Positions 6,573 to 14,933 of a stretch of 61,752 bases of DNA are shown one piece after another (the first letter of the stretch is position 1; every line of letters begins with the position of its first letter). A program made the translations under genes and the position numbers. Origin of the DNA: an uncultured Candidatus Saccharibacteria bacterium. Its GTDB lineage: Bacteria; Patescibacteriota; Saccharimonadia; Saccharimonadales; Saccharimonadaceae. Under the pieces are notes generated by a model, which worked only from the letters and a program-made list of their open reading frames with translations, did not search any database and had not been told where the DNA came from. The DNA lies in contig CAMVNH010000001.1 of the NCBI GenBank assembly GCA_947168825.1, positions 1 to 61,752 of the forward strand. Direction: 5' to 3'.

Positions 6573-7616
6573 ATGAATCTATCAATATCTGGCGAAATGT
6601 TTTATGGATTAGTACTGGCATTAGGCTCGTTTTTGCTGGCGATGTTTTTGACACCGCTCTATACGCATTTTGCCTATAAACATAAGTGGTGGAAGAAGCA
6701 GAAAAAGACGGCTGTGGATGGTAAGGCGTTGCCGGTAATGACGAAGTTGCACGCACATAAGTTTGCTAAGGGTCGCGTATTTCCGACGATGGCGGGAGTT
6801 GTGGGGGTGACGACGGTGACGGTTGTAACGTATGTTTGCAACTGGGACAGGGGGCAGACGTGGTTACCGCTATTTGGATTCGTTGGCGGGTCGTTCGTGG
6901 GGCTGATTGATGATTTGATTAATGTGTTTGGCGATGGTCATGGGGCGGCGGGGCTGCGTGCGCCGGTGAAGTTTGCGATGATTACAGCGGTAGGATTGCT
7001 ACTCGGGTGGTATTTTGCGGTAAAATTGGGCTGGAATGCGGTGGAAATTCCGTATGTGGGGCCGTTGGTTTTGCCAGAGTGGCTGATGATTTTGATATTT
7101 GCGTTTGCGGTGGTGGCGACTTCGAATGCGGTAAATATTTCTGATGGATTAGATGGGCTGGCCGGGGGTCTGTCGATGATTGCTTATGGTGCATTCGGAG
7201 TGATTGCGCTTTTCCAGGGAAATTGGATGCTTGCGGGCTTTTGTTTTACGGTGGTAGGGTGGCTGCTTTCTTATGTTTGGTTCAATGTGCCGCCAGCGAG
7301 GTTTATGATGGGTGACGTAGGTTCGTTTGCGCTAGGTTCTGGACTCGGGGTGGTGGCAATGATGACGAACTCGTTTTTGCTACTGCCGGTGATCGGTGGG
7401 CTTTTTGTGGTAGAAGCTGGATCTTCACTTTTGCAGATGTTTTGGAAGAAAGTATTTAAGCATAAACTGTTTATCTCGGCGCCGATTCATCATCATCTTG
7501 AAGCTAAGGGTTGGGGAGAGGCGAAAATTGTGATGCGGTTTTGGGTGATTGCGGGGATTTTGGGGCTGATTGGCGTATTTATGGCGGCAGCGGGGGGAAT
7601 TATTAACTATGCGTAG
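6573..7616 (+). CDS. mraY: Phospho-N-acetylmuramoyl-pentapeptide transferase MraY
   Basis: MraY transfers phospho-MurNAc-pentapeptide to undecaprenyl phosphate, giving lipid I. The 347-aa polytopic protein shows GLIDDLINVFG (aspartate pair), NAVNISDGLDGLAGG, MMGDVGSFALG and the PIHHHLEAKGW histidine motif. It starts 2 nt after the ftsI stop, with AAGGAG at 6562-6567 (5-nt spacer) overlapping the last ftsI codons. Lipid II synthesis continues with murG in the same operon. Confidence 0.96.
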   Translation: MNLSISGEMFYGLVLALGSFLLAMFLTPLYTHFAYKHKWWKKQKKTAVDGKALPVMTKLHAHKFAKGRVFPTMAGVVGVTTVTVVTYVCNWDRGQTWLPLFGFVGGSFVGLIDDLINVFGDGHGAAGLRAPVKFAMITAVGLLLGWYFAVKLGWNAVEIPYVGPLVLPEWLMILIFAFAVVATSNAVNISDGLDGLAGGLSMIAYGAFGVIALFQGNWMLAGFCFTVVGWLLSYVWFNVPPARFMMGDVGSFALGSGLGVVAMMTNSFLLLPVIGGLFVVEAGSSLLQMFWKKVFKHKLFISAPIHHHLEAKGWGEAKIVMRFWVIAGILGLIGVFMAAAGGIINYA

Positions 7617-8814
7617 ACATCGCAGCAATCGGGCGATTGGGGTTTTGACATTCTTGTTGCTCGGGGTGGGGCTAGTGGTGATTTATGCGATTGGCTCGCA
7701 GAGGGCGAATTTTATGAATTCGGCTTATGGTACGAATTATTCGACGAGTTATTTTTTCGTGCATCAGGCGATTTCGGTAGCGCTTTCTATAGTGGCGTTC
7801 GTAGCGGCTTTTCGTTTTCCTTATGCTAAGCTGGCTAGTTTTGCCAAAGTGCTTATGCTTTTGTCGCTTGGGGCTTGTGCTTTTTTGTGGTTACTAGCGC
7901 TGGTGGGGTCGAGTTTGGCTTCATGTCAGCTGGGGGCTTGTAGGTGGATTAATTTGGGTCAGTTTAGTGTGCAGCCGGCGGAGTTTTTGAAGTTGTCACT
8001 GGTGTTATATTTGGCGCAGTTAATCTCGCAGCATAAGGCGGCTCGGACGTTCGAGACGCGCGATTTTTGGATACCTTTTGCGATTGTGTCTGGGTTGTCA
8101 CTGTTTTTCGTTGTGGTGGCGCAGAAAGATCTCGGGACTGGCGTGTGTTTAATCGCAATTATTCTCGCGATGTTGTTTATGAGTGGGGTATCGATGCGGA
8201 ATTTTGCCTTGGTTCTAGGGGTGATTTGCGTGGCTGGAGTGGGGTCGATTTTAGTGTCTCCGCACCGGTTGGAGCGCTTAATGACGTTTTCGGGCGAAGG
8301 GGACTCGGACTCGTCGTATCATATCGATAATGCGATGTTGGCGATTGGCACTGGGGGGCTGTTTGGAGTGGGAGTAGGGAATAGTGTGCAGGCGACTGGT
8401 TATTTGCCAGAGTCGATAAATGACTCGGTGTTTGCGGTAATGGGGGAGACCTTCGGTTTTGTTGGATTGGTTGCGGTGATTGGATGTTTCACGGCACTAC
8501 TTTTGAATTTGTTGAAAGTTTCGGGAAGTCTTCCTGAAGAAGAGGGACTAGTGGTGGTTGGCGTGTTTGCTTGGGTGGCGGCGCACGTAATAGTGAATAT
8601 TGCAGCGATGACGGGGTTGATACCACTGACCGGGATTACTTTGCCGCTGCTTTCTTATGGCGGAACGAGTATGATTTTTATTTCGTATGGTTTGGGGCTG
8701 TCGACCCAACTTTCGTGTTATACTGGAAGAGAAGTAAAGGAGCGAAATGAAGGTATTAGTAGTCGGCGGGGGATCAGGCGGACATATCACGCCAGCCGTC
8801 GCCGTAGTGCGTGA
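7609..8814 (+). CDS. ftsW: SEDS peptidoglycan polymerase FtsW
   Basis: FtsW-type SEDS proteins polymerise lipid II at the septum together with FtsI. The 401-aa product has about ten hydrophobic segments. Conserved SEDS stretches are QPAEFLKLSLVLYLA, GVGNSVQATGYLPESINDSVFAVMGE and the C-terminal PLLSYGGTSM. I place the start at the ATG overlapping the mraY stop (7609) because MRRHRSNRAIGV precedes the first membrane segment directly. The in-frame ATG at 7570 would run into mraY. The gene also overlaps murG by 68 nt, a tight operon arrangement. Confidence 0.94.
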   Translation: MRRHRSNRAIGVLTFLLLGVGLVVIYAIGSQRANFMNSAYGTNYSTSYFFVHQAISVALSIVAFVAAFRFPYAKLASFAKVLMLLSLGACAFLWLLALVGSSLASCQLGACRWINLGQFSVQPAEFLKLSLVLYLAQLISQHKAARTFETRDFWIPFAIVSGLSLFFVVVAQKDLGTGVCLIAIILAMLFMSGVSMRNFALVLGVICVAGVGSILVSPHRLERLMTFSGEGDSDSSYHIDNAMLAIGTGGLFGVGVGNSVQATGYLPESINDSVFAVMGETFGFVGLVAVIGCFTALLLNLLKVSGSLPEEEGLVVVGVFAWVAAHVIVNIAAMTGLIPLTGITLPLLSYGGTSMIFISYGLGLSTQLSCYTGREVKERNEGISSRRGIRRTYHASRRRSA

Positions 8815-9985
8815 AATATTGAAGCTGAAGCCGAGAACTAGAGTTGAGTTTTGGACCGATCGGAAGTACTATAAAAATGTTGTAAAAATTACAACTGAAA
8901 TTGGGGTGGCCTGGGGTGAGGAGTCGCGAGTTTCCGGAAAAAGACCTTATATCCAGGTGAGAAAAGTAGCTTCGGGGAAGTTTCATAGGTATGCCGGGTG
9001 GGGAATGCGTGAATATTTGCATAGGTTGGATATTTTCTTTAAAGATATTGTGTGGGGGAATTTTGTAGGTTTTTGCGGGTTCGTGACGGGATTAGTGCAA
9101 AGTTTCTTCAGGATGCTTCCAGCATCTAAACGCCCGGACGTAGTGTTTTTAAAGGGTGGATTTGTAGGGCTGCCGGTTGGGCTGGTGGCAAAGTTTTTGA
9201 AGATTCCGTATGTAGTACATGAGAGTGATGTGGTGCCAGGATTGGCGAATCGGTTGCTGATGAAGAGGGCGGCGAAGGTGGCTATGGGGGTGCCGTTTGA
9301 GACGGATGAGCATCCTGATAACTGGCAGTTCGTGGGGATTCCGGTAGCTCCAGAATTCAAGAAAGTTTCGGTTTCGAAACAGGTGAGCTTGAAAAAGGCC
9401 TTTGGGTTTGATCCGGAGAGGCCGTTAGTGGTGATTACCGGTGGCAGTCAGGGTTCGGAGAACATTAATAATGTAGTGCGTGAGATTTTGCCGGAGATGC
9501 TAAAGTTCACCTCGGTTGGGTTGGTAGCTGGGCGGAAGCATTATGAAGATATGGTGGATTTGAAAAAATATGAGGATTGGGAAAAAGCTAAGTTGCAGTC
9601 GGATTTTCGTATGTGGGCGTTTAACTCGGTAATGAATGAGTTGCTTGGGGCGGCAGATGTGGTAATTTCTAGGGCTGGAGCGACGACGATTGCGGAGCTG
9701 GCGGCGCTTGAGAAGGCAGTAATCCTGATACCTTTTGAGCGGTTACCGGGTGCACATCAGGTAAAGAATGCGGAGAGGTTGGTCGGAATGGAGGCGGTAG
9801 CGATGATTGGCGATGAAAGAATGATGAATCAGCCTGGGTTGCTTCTAGAATTGACGCGTAAACTAGTGCGGAGTCCGAAAGTGAGAGAGAATCTCGCAAA
9901 GAATTTGCATGATAGTGTATCTAGGCCGGAGGCAGCAAAGGAGTTGGCGGAGATGGTAATAAGGGTGGGATTGGATGAAGACTAG
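8747..9985 (+). CDS. murG: Undecaprenyl-PP-MurNAc-pentapeptide GlcNAc transferase MurG
   Basis: MurG adds GlcNAc to lipid I, giving lipid II at the inner membrane face. The 412-aa protein begins MKVLVVGGGSGGHITPAVAV, the glycine-rich loop of GT28 enzymes. It continues with VHESDVVPGLANR, ITGGSQGSENIN and ISRAGATTIAELAALEKAVILIPFE (the UDP-GlcNAc site). It is longer than the usual 355 aa because of an insertion around residues 55-125. An AAAGGAG Shine-Dalgarno lies 5 nt before the ATG, inside ftsW. Confidence 0.96.
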   Translation: MKVLVVGGGSGGHITPAVAVVREILKLKPRTRVEFWTDRKYYKNVVKITTEIGVAWGEESRVSGKRPYIQVRKVASGKFHRYAGWGMREYLHRLDIFFKDIVWGNFVGFCGFVTGLVQSFFRMLPASKRPDVVFLKGGFVGLPVGLVAKFLKIPYVVHESDVVPGLANRLLMKRAAKVAMGVPFETDEHPDNWQFVGIPVAPEFKKVSVSKQVSLKKAFGFDPERPLVVITGGSQGSENINNVVREILPEMLKFTSVGLVAGRKHYEDMVDLKKYEDWEKAKLQSDFRMWAFNSVMNELLGAADVVISRAGATTIAELAALEKAVILIPFERLPGAHQVKNAERLVGMEAVAMIGDERMMNQPGLLLELTRKLVRSPKVRENLAKNLHDSVSRPEAAKELAEMVIRVGLDED

Positions 9986-10535
9986 TAGGCGTAGAAGTGG
10001 TTTTGATTCGATGCGGGTTGGGCGAACGATTGCGGAAGAAAGGGAAAGGCTAGAGTCGGAATCGGAGCGAATCGCAGAACGTGAGAAAGTCAAAAATCGG
10101 CAGACTCGTACAGTATTAATCTTTGCGATTTTAGTAGTGGTGGTGTTTGGGCTAGTGATTTTGGGAATAAAAAGCCTAGCAGAGACTCCGCTAACTAATG
10201 TTGGAACTAAGGACGTTAAATATGAACCTTCAGTAGAGATTATAGATGAGTCTGGGATAGGGATTACGAACCGGACGCGTGAATTTGTCGGGATGTTGGA
10301 ACAAGATTTTGCTGATCTTGGCTATAAGTTGGTACGAGCGGCGGTACCGGCGGGAAAGAGGCGAGAAGTAGATGTACATGTAGATGGGGTGCCGTATTAC
10401 ATAAAGATGAATCTAGACAGAGGATCGGCGGTTTCGGCGGAAGATGCGGATAGGATGATAAAATACCTGGCTTTAAAGGGGTTTGTGCCGGGTTATCTGG
10501 ATGTACGCGTAGAGGGGAAGGCATATTTTAAGTAA
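9975..10535 (+). CDS. FtsQ/DivIB-position bitopic membrane protein
   Basis: This 186-aa protein has a long charged cytoplasmic N-terminus with a coiled-coil-like stretch (20-45), one membrane helix (about 47-66) and an extracytoplasmic domain of about 120 aa. Size, topology and the place after murG fit FtsQ/DivIB. I cannot recognise a clear POTRA domain, so the call rests on topology and context. It overlaps murG by 11 nt and ends the plus-strand operon. Confidence 0.5.
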   Translation: MKTSRRRSGFDSMRVGRTIAEERERLESESERIAEREKVKNRQTRTVLIFAILVVVVFGLVILGIKSLAETPLTNVGTKDVKYEPSVEIIDESGIGITNRTREFVGMLEQDFADLGYKLVRAAVPAGKRREVDVHVDGVPYYIKMNLDRGSAVSAEDADRMIKYLALKGFVPGYLDVRVEGKAYFK

Positions 10536-10704
10536 AATAGTGGGGGATATTTAGTTCGGTTTTTGTTCGGGTGAGGGAAGGAAAGGAATTTTTTAGAGGT
10601 GATTTTTTATGGGGTTTTTAGGGAGCCAAGCGGGGAAGGTAGGGAAATGTGAAAAAAAGAGAATAAAAGTGGGGAAAAGTCAAATTTAAAAAATCTGCGG
10701 CGGT

Positions 10705-10788
10705 TTACAGGGGTGGAGCGTGAAATGTAAATATTTCACGGAGGCTTACAGGGGTGGTAATTCTGAGCAATTCCAGAAGCGCTTCTGG
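10705..10788. repeat. Direct repeats and palindromes in the convergent gap 10536-11037
   Basis: The 502-bp gap has no credible gene. TTACAGGGGTGG occurs at 10705-10716 and again at 10746-10757. Between them is the near-perfect 22-bp palindrome 10719-10740 (arms CGTGAAAT/ATTTCACG). A perfect 16-bp palindrome, CCAGAAGCGCTTCTGG, follows at 10773-10788. No clean T-run follows on either strand. Protein binding or a site-specific recombination site such as dif are possibilities. Confidence 0.6.
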
Positions 10789-11037
10789 CGGATTTTAGAC
10801 GGATTTTTGGTTGGTTTTTTTAGAAGGTTATTTATAAGGGCGTGCGAAAGAAAATATGTTAATGATTCTCTGTTTTTTGCGTGAATAGAAGTAGGTTACA
10901 CGTTGGAAGTTTAATAGTTGGTTCGTGGGGAGCTTAGTATGTTTATGTCGTAAAATATACATTGTGCGACATTAAGATTGTATGGAAAAGACGTAAACTT
11001 GGTCGTCTAGTTTTTGTGGTTTTGCTCTAGATTAGCA

Positions 11038-13740
11038 CTATTTCTTGTTGTGCTTATATTTTCTATTGCCCGACTGCGGCTTGTCGTGCTGTTTTTTCTT
11101 TGCCTTCTCGGCTTCAGCGACAAGGGCTCCTAGATCCTTAAGACCTGGGCGGTCAGATTTATTTTCAGCGGTATTAGGGGAGAGTTTAAGCTTTTTGAAG
11201 TCAGTTTTAGGGGTAGGCTGGAAGGTAAACTTCGGAGATGGGGAAGGGGAATTATGAGTATTTTTTTCTCGCGTATTTCCCTGTTCTCCAGCCTCACGAC
11301 CAGAGTCACTAAGGTCTTTTTTGTATTTTTCACTCTGCTCAATAGTCTCACGGATTTCTTTTTCGACGGTGGCACGAGGACGTGAAAACTGTTCGCGTGA
11401 GGATGTAATGATAGCGGCGGTATTATCTTCTGGAGTATTTGGGATACTTAAGGTAGTAGCAGAGAAAGCTGGTACTTTTTCCCCGTTGATAATCATAGAG
11501 ATGACGAAGTTGCGGTTGTTCATCTGGAGGAGATCTTGATCCTCAAAGGTAGGCTCAAATTGCTTAGCGAGGATAGGGGCATCATCGGCAGAGACGCGGA
11601 AGGAAATCGTGGTACCAACGTTACCAAAGACAGCATCGCGAACAGAGTCGGTCATCTGGGAGATATACTGGTTAGCAACAGTAAGGTTGAGGCCATACTT
11701 ACGGGCTTCACTTAAGATAACCGCGAAGGAGTCAGTGGCGAAGTTCTGGAACTCATCAACATACAGGTAGAACGGACGACGATCAGCGACGTCTGGTATG
11801 TCGGAACGGCTCATAGCGGCAAGCTGGATTTTTGTGACGAGGAAGGCACCGAGAATACCGGCGTTGTCCTCCCCTACTAGGCCTTTACTGAGGTTTACAA
11901 CTAGGATCTTCCCTTCGTCCATAATTTTACGGACGTCAAAGCTGGATTTTGGTTGACCGATGATATTTCTGATGATTGGGTTCGCAGTGAAGGCGCCAAC
12001 TTTGTTCAAAACTGGGGCGATAGACTCGTTAACCTGTTTTTCATTCCATTGACCAAATTCGTGTTTCCAGAACTGGAGAACAGTAACATCTTGGCAGTAT
12101 TCGAGAGTTTCTTTGCGAAAATCTTTATCAGTGAGCAAGCGAGAAATATCAAGAAGGGTAGTTTCAGGACGGTCAAGTAGGGCGAGGAGGGTATAACGGA
12201 GGATATGCTCAAGGCGGGGACCCCAAGAGTCGCCAAACATACGTTTCAAGACGCCGATGACTTCGGAGGCTACGTTAGGTTTTCTCGAGCTATCAGAAAG
12301 CTCAAGAGGGTTAAAGGCGACTGGATATTCCCTGTCAGCTGGATTAAAATAAACCACATCTTTAATGCGAGACTTCGGAATAAACTTTAGATTATTAGTA
12401 GCAAAATCGCCGTGCGGGTCAATAATACAGTAACCTTGATTATAAAAGACATCGGACAGGGCAAATAGCTCAAGCATGCCACTCTTCCCCGCCCCGGTTT
12501 GACCGATGATATAGACGTGACGGGAGCGGTCACGGCGAAGCATACCGAATTGATGATTGATGCCACGGAAATTAGTTAGACCAAAAGCAGAGATTTGCTC
12601 GTCATTTTTTGGATCACCGGTGATGAGGGGTAGTTGAGCTGGTGGTTCGGCGGTTTTACTGGTCGCCCAGACAATATTTGGGGTTTCAACAGAGGTGTGC
12701 GGGAGATGATAGACCGAGGCGAGTTCAGAGATATTGAGAATGAAGCCACGACTAGTAAATTGTCGGAGCTGATAAGATTCAAGCGCGGAACGGTCAAAGG
12801 ACCCGCCTATACTCTTAAAACCATTAAGATTAGTAGAATTATACTGTTTAAAAGTGCCGACGAGAGCTTGCATATTGAGCTTAGCATCGGTTTGATCGTT
12901 ACCGAGATAAGCAAGGCGGATCTTTACTTCGTAGCCAAGTTTTTCAGCTTTCTCTTCAGCTTTGCTGATTTGGGTCTTAGTGCGGTCAGAAAGTTCAACG
13001 GTGGCTGGAGCAGTACCTTCGGGTGGACGGAAGAGTGCACCTATACCCTGGACGAGCCATCCCCAATCGATTCCAAATAAACGAAAATTACGGTTGCCAG
13101 ATTTCATCCGCTCTATCCAGCGGTCGGTCGTAGTTTTGTGCCAATCATCGGCGATAGGGCGAGTTAGAATTTGAATCCAGAGTTCTTCAGAGTTGTCGGG
13201 ATTGAGTTTAGCAAGTGTACCAGTAATACCGGCGAGAGGATCAACTTCAAAGCTGTCGAAGGTCTTAATAGGTAAAGCTTCGTTTTCAGATAGAGTAATC
13301 TCAGAGGTATAGACGACTGGATGATGTTTTTTGTCTATAGAGTAATCTTCTTTCATTTTGTAAATTTGGACGGAAGGGTATTGAGCATAAATCTGGCTTT
13401 CGACGAAGCTCTGGAGAACTTTAGGTACCCAGACGAAAAATCTGATTTGGCCACCAGTAGAGACAATTTCGAATGACAAATGCTCTTGGACTCCACCAGA
13501 ACTTTTCAGCTCATCACGGTCTCTTAGAATGCCGTGCAGAGAGGCAAAGAGTTGCTCTGCGGCGAGTTCCTTTTTGTCGTTAGTGCGAGGAATTTCCAGC
13601 ATCAAAAGTACACTATCAACATTTAGGACTTTGAGACGGTTCAATTTTTGATAATTGCGATAAGTTAAGACAATCAAAATAGCGACTACTGGGATCCAGA
13701 AGATTGGCATTAAAATAAAGTGGATGACGTTCGCCAACAT
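11038..13740 (-). CDS. VirD4/HerA-type membrane ATPase
   Basis: This 900-aa ATPase of the FtsK/HerA superfamily resembles VirD4/TraG coupling proteins that feed DNA or proteins to type IV secretion channels. An N-terminal membrane helix (about 7-27) is followed by a 370-aa domain without recognised motifs. Walker A is GQTGAGKS (413-420) and DPHGDFA follows. Walker B is FYLYVDEFQNFA and a downstream ANQYISQM stretch acts as sensor. The C-terminus is long, lysine- and proline-rich. No relaxase or VirB genes are nearby, so a role in conjugation is not shown. TATAAT ends 6 nt before the ATG (leaderless). Confidence 0.75.
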   Translation of the reverse strand: MLANVIHFILMPIFWIPVVAILIVLTYRNYQKLNRLKVLNVDSVLLMLEIPRTNDKKELAAEQLFASLHGILRDRDELKSSGGVQEHLSFEIVSTGGQIRFFVWVPKVLQSFVESQIYAQYPSVQIYKMKEDYSIDKKHHPVVYTSEITLSENEALPIKTFDSFEVDPLAGITGTLAKLNPDNSEELWIQILTRPIADDWHKTTTDRWIERMKSGNRNFRLFGIDWGWLVQGIGALFRPPEGTAPATVELSDRTKTQISKAEEKAEKLGYEVKIRLAYLGNDQTDAKLNMQALVGTFKQYNSTNLNGFKSIGGSFDRSALESYQLRQFTSRGFILNISELASVYHLPHTSVETPNIVWATSKTAEPPAQLPLITGDPKNDEQISAFGLTNFRGINHQFGMLRRDRSRHVYIIGQTGAGKSGMLELFALSDVFYNQGYCIIDPHGDFATNNLKFIPKSRIKDVVYFNPADREYPVAFNPLELSDSSRKPNVASEVIGVLKRMFGDSWGPRLEHILRYTLLALLDRPETTLLDISRLLTDKDFRKETLEYCQDVTVLQFWKHEFGQWNEKQVNESIAPVLNKVGAFTANPIIRNIIGQPKSSFDVRKIMDEGKILVVNLSKGLVGEDNAGILGAFLVTKIQLAAMSRSDIPDVADRRPFYLYVDEFQNFATDSFAVILSEARKYGLNLTVANQYISQMTDSVRDAVFGNVGTTISFRVSADDAPILAKQFEPTFEDQDLLQMNNRNFVISMIINGEKVPAFSATTLSIPNTPEDNTAAIITSSREQFSRPRATVEKEIRETIEQSEKYKKDLSDSGREAGEQGNTREKNTHNSPSPSPKFTFQPTPKTDFKKLKLSPNTAENKSDRPGLKDLGALVAEAEKAKKKQHDKPQSGNRKYKHNKK

Positions 13741-13760
13741 AGTTTTATTATAACATTATT

Positions 13761-14789
13761 TTAGGCGAGAGTATAGGAATTCTTATCAATTTTCTTGAAG
13801 AGTTTTTTGTTCTGGAGGTTGAGAAGAATAGTAGTTTCTTTTACCTTGCGAGCGTGGAGAACTTCTTTGACAATTTCTTCGCGAGTAAGTGGCTTGGCGG
13901 ATTCTTTTAGGATGCTGACGATAATATCAGATACGGTTCCCTTCCTGTATCCCCAGGAGTCAAGGGCGTAGATACCACGGCCGATAAGGACGAAGCGAGG
14001 GTCTTTAATTAATTCGTTATGGATGGCCTGAATAGTGACATTTTTGCGCTTGAAATCTGATTCTGAGATGGCAGCGGCAATATCGGCGAAATGCATGGGT
14101 TCTTTCTTCCCTTCGAGAACTACAAAGATTTTATCCCGAATATTTTTTGGGTTGACAGTAGGCCATTTAGATAGACCCCAGAGACCGTTAAGCGAAGATA
14201 GGGCTTTAGAAATTGAGGCAATAGCGGCAATGTGTGAAGGGTGTTCGTAATTTAGTTTTTCATCTAACTCATCAAGAGTCATAGGGGCTTTATTTTTCTT
14301 GATAATTGAAACAATCTCATCAGCTTCTGCTTTGATTTTGTGTTCATCGCCGTATTCTGAGATACCAATACTGAGATAGTAGCTATCGTTTTCGTCGATG
14401 AGGGTGAGGGAGGAAGAGATACTGCCAATGAGAGATAGTCCGGCTTGTTCAGTAGCGGTAGTTTTGCGACCGTAAATTTTGTCGGCGAGAACTGAGATAC
14501 GAGCTACGCGACCGGTTTCGGTGAGGTTTCTGATAATAATCTTTTCAGCGGCGGTGAGTTCTTTGATGGTTCCCTCTTCGGAGCCAATACGGAGACGAAT
14601 TAAGATGGCTTTTTCCAGTTGACGGACACGTTCACGAGTAATAGAGAGCATGTCACCAATTTGTTCGAGAGTCTCTTTTTGTCCCGAGAGTCCGAAACGT
14701 CTAGAGATAATTTCTCTTTCGCGGTCTTGTTCGATGATATTTAGGCTTCCTTCGATGGCATTTTGCAGGATTGCCGCGTTCTGGTCCAT
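13761..14789 (-). CDS. Sigma-70 region 4 / HARE-HTH fusion protein
   Basis: Residues about 18-68 of this 342-aa protein match sigma-70 region 4: an ISRRFGL stretch, then TLEQIGDMLSITRERVRQLE, the helix-turn-helix that reads -35 boxes. Two winged-helix segments of the HARE-HTH type (as in RNA polymerase delta, RpoE of Firmicutes) follow at about 207-275 and 282-342. Region 2, needed for -10 recognition, is absent, so it is not a complete sigma factor. It could bind RNA polymerase as an accessory regulator. It has its own consensus promoter (14837-14865) and a GGAAGGA ribosome-binding site. Confidence 0.7.
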   Translation of the reverse strand: MDQNAAILQNAIEGSLNIIEQDREREIISRRFGLSGQKETLEQIGDMLSITRERVRQLEKAILIRLRIGSEEGTIKELTAAEKIIIRNLTETGRVARISVLADKIYGRKTTATEQAGLSLIGSISSSLTLIDENDSYYLSIGISEYGDEHKIKAEADEIVSIIKKNKAPMTLDELDEKLNYEHPSHIAAIASISKALSSLNGLWGLSKWPTVNPKNIRDKIFVVLEGKKEPMHFADIAAAISESDFKRKNVTIQAIHNELIKDPRFVLIGRGIYALDSWGYRKGTVSDIIVSILKESAKPLTREEIVKEVLHARKVKETTILLNLQNKKLFKKIDKNSYTLA

Positions 14790-14836
14790 TGATTCCTTCC
14801 TTTTTCCACCCCAGTTAATATTATGGATTTGTTTTT

Positions 14837-14865
14837 ATAATATCATATTTGTATTAGAATGTCAA
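14837..14865 (-). promoter_or_regulatory. Promoter of the sigma-4/HARE gene
   Basis: Minus strand: perfect TTGACA (14860-14865), a 17-nt spacer and TATTAT (14837-14842). It gives a leader of about 40 nt with a Shine-Dalgarno. That differs from the leaderless starts common elsewhere in the window. Confidence 0.7.
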
Positions 14866-14933
14866 CTGGAGAAGCATGACTTTCTGTAAATAATTGTACC
14901 ATATTTTTGGCGAAGTCAATAAAATATTGTGTA

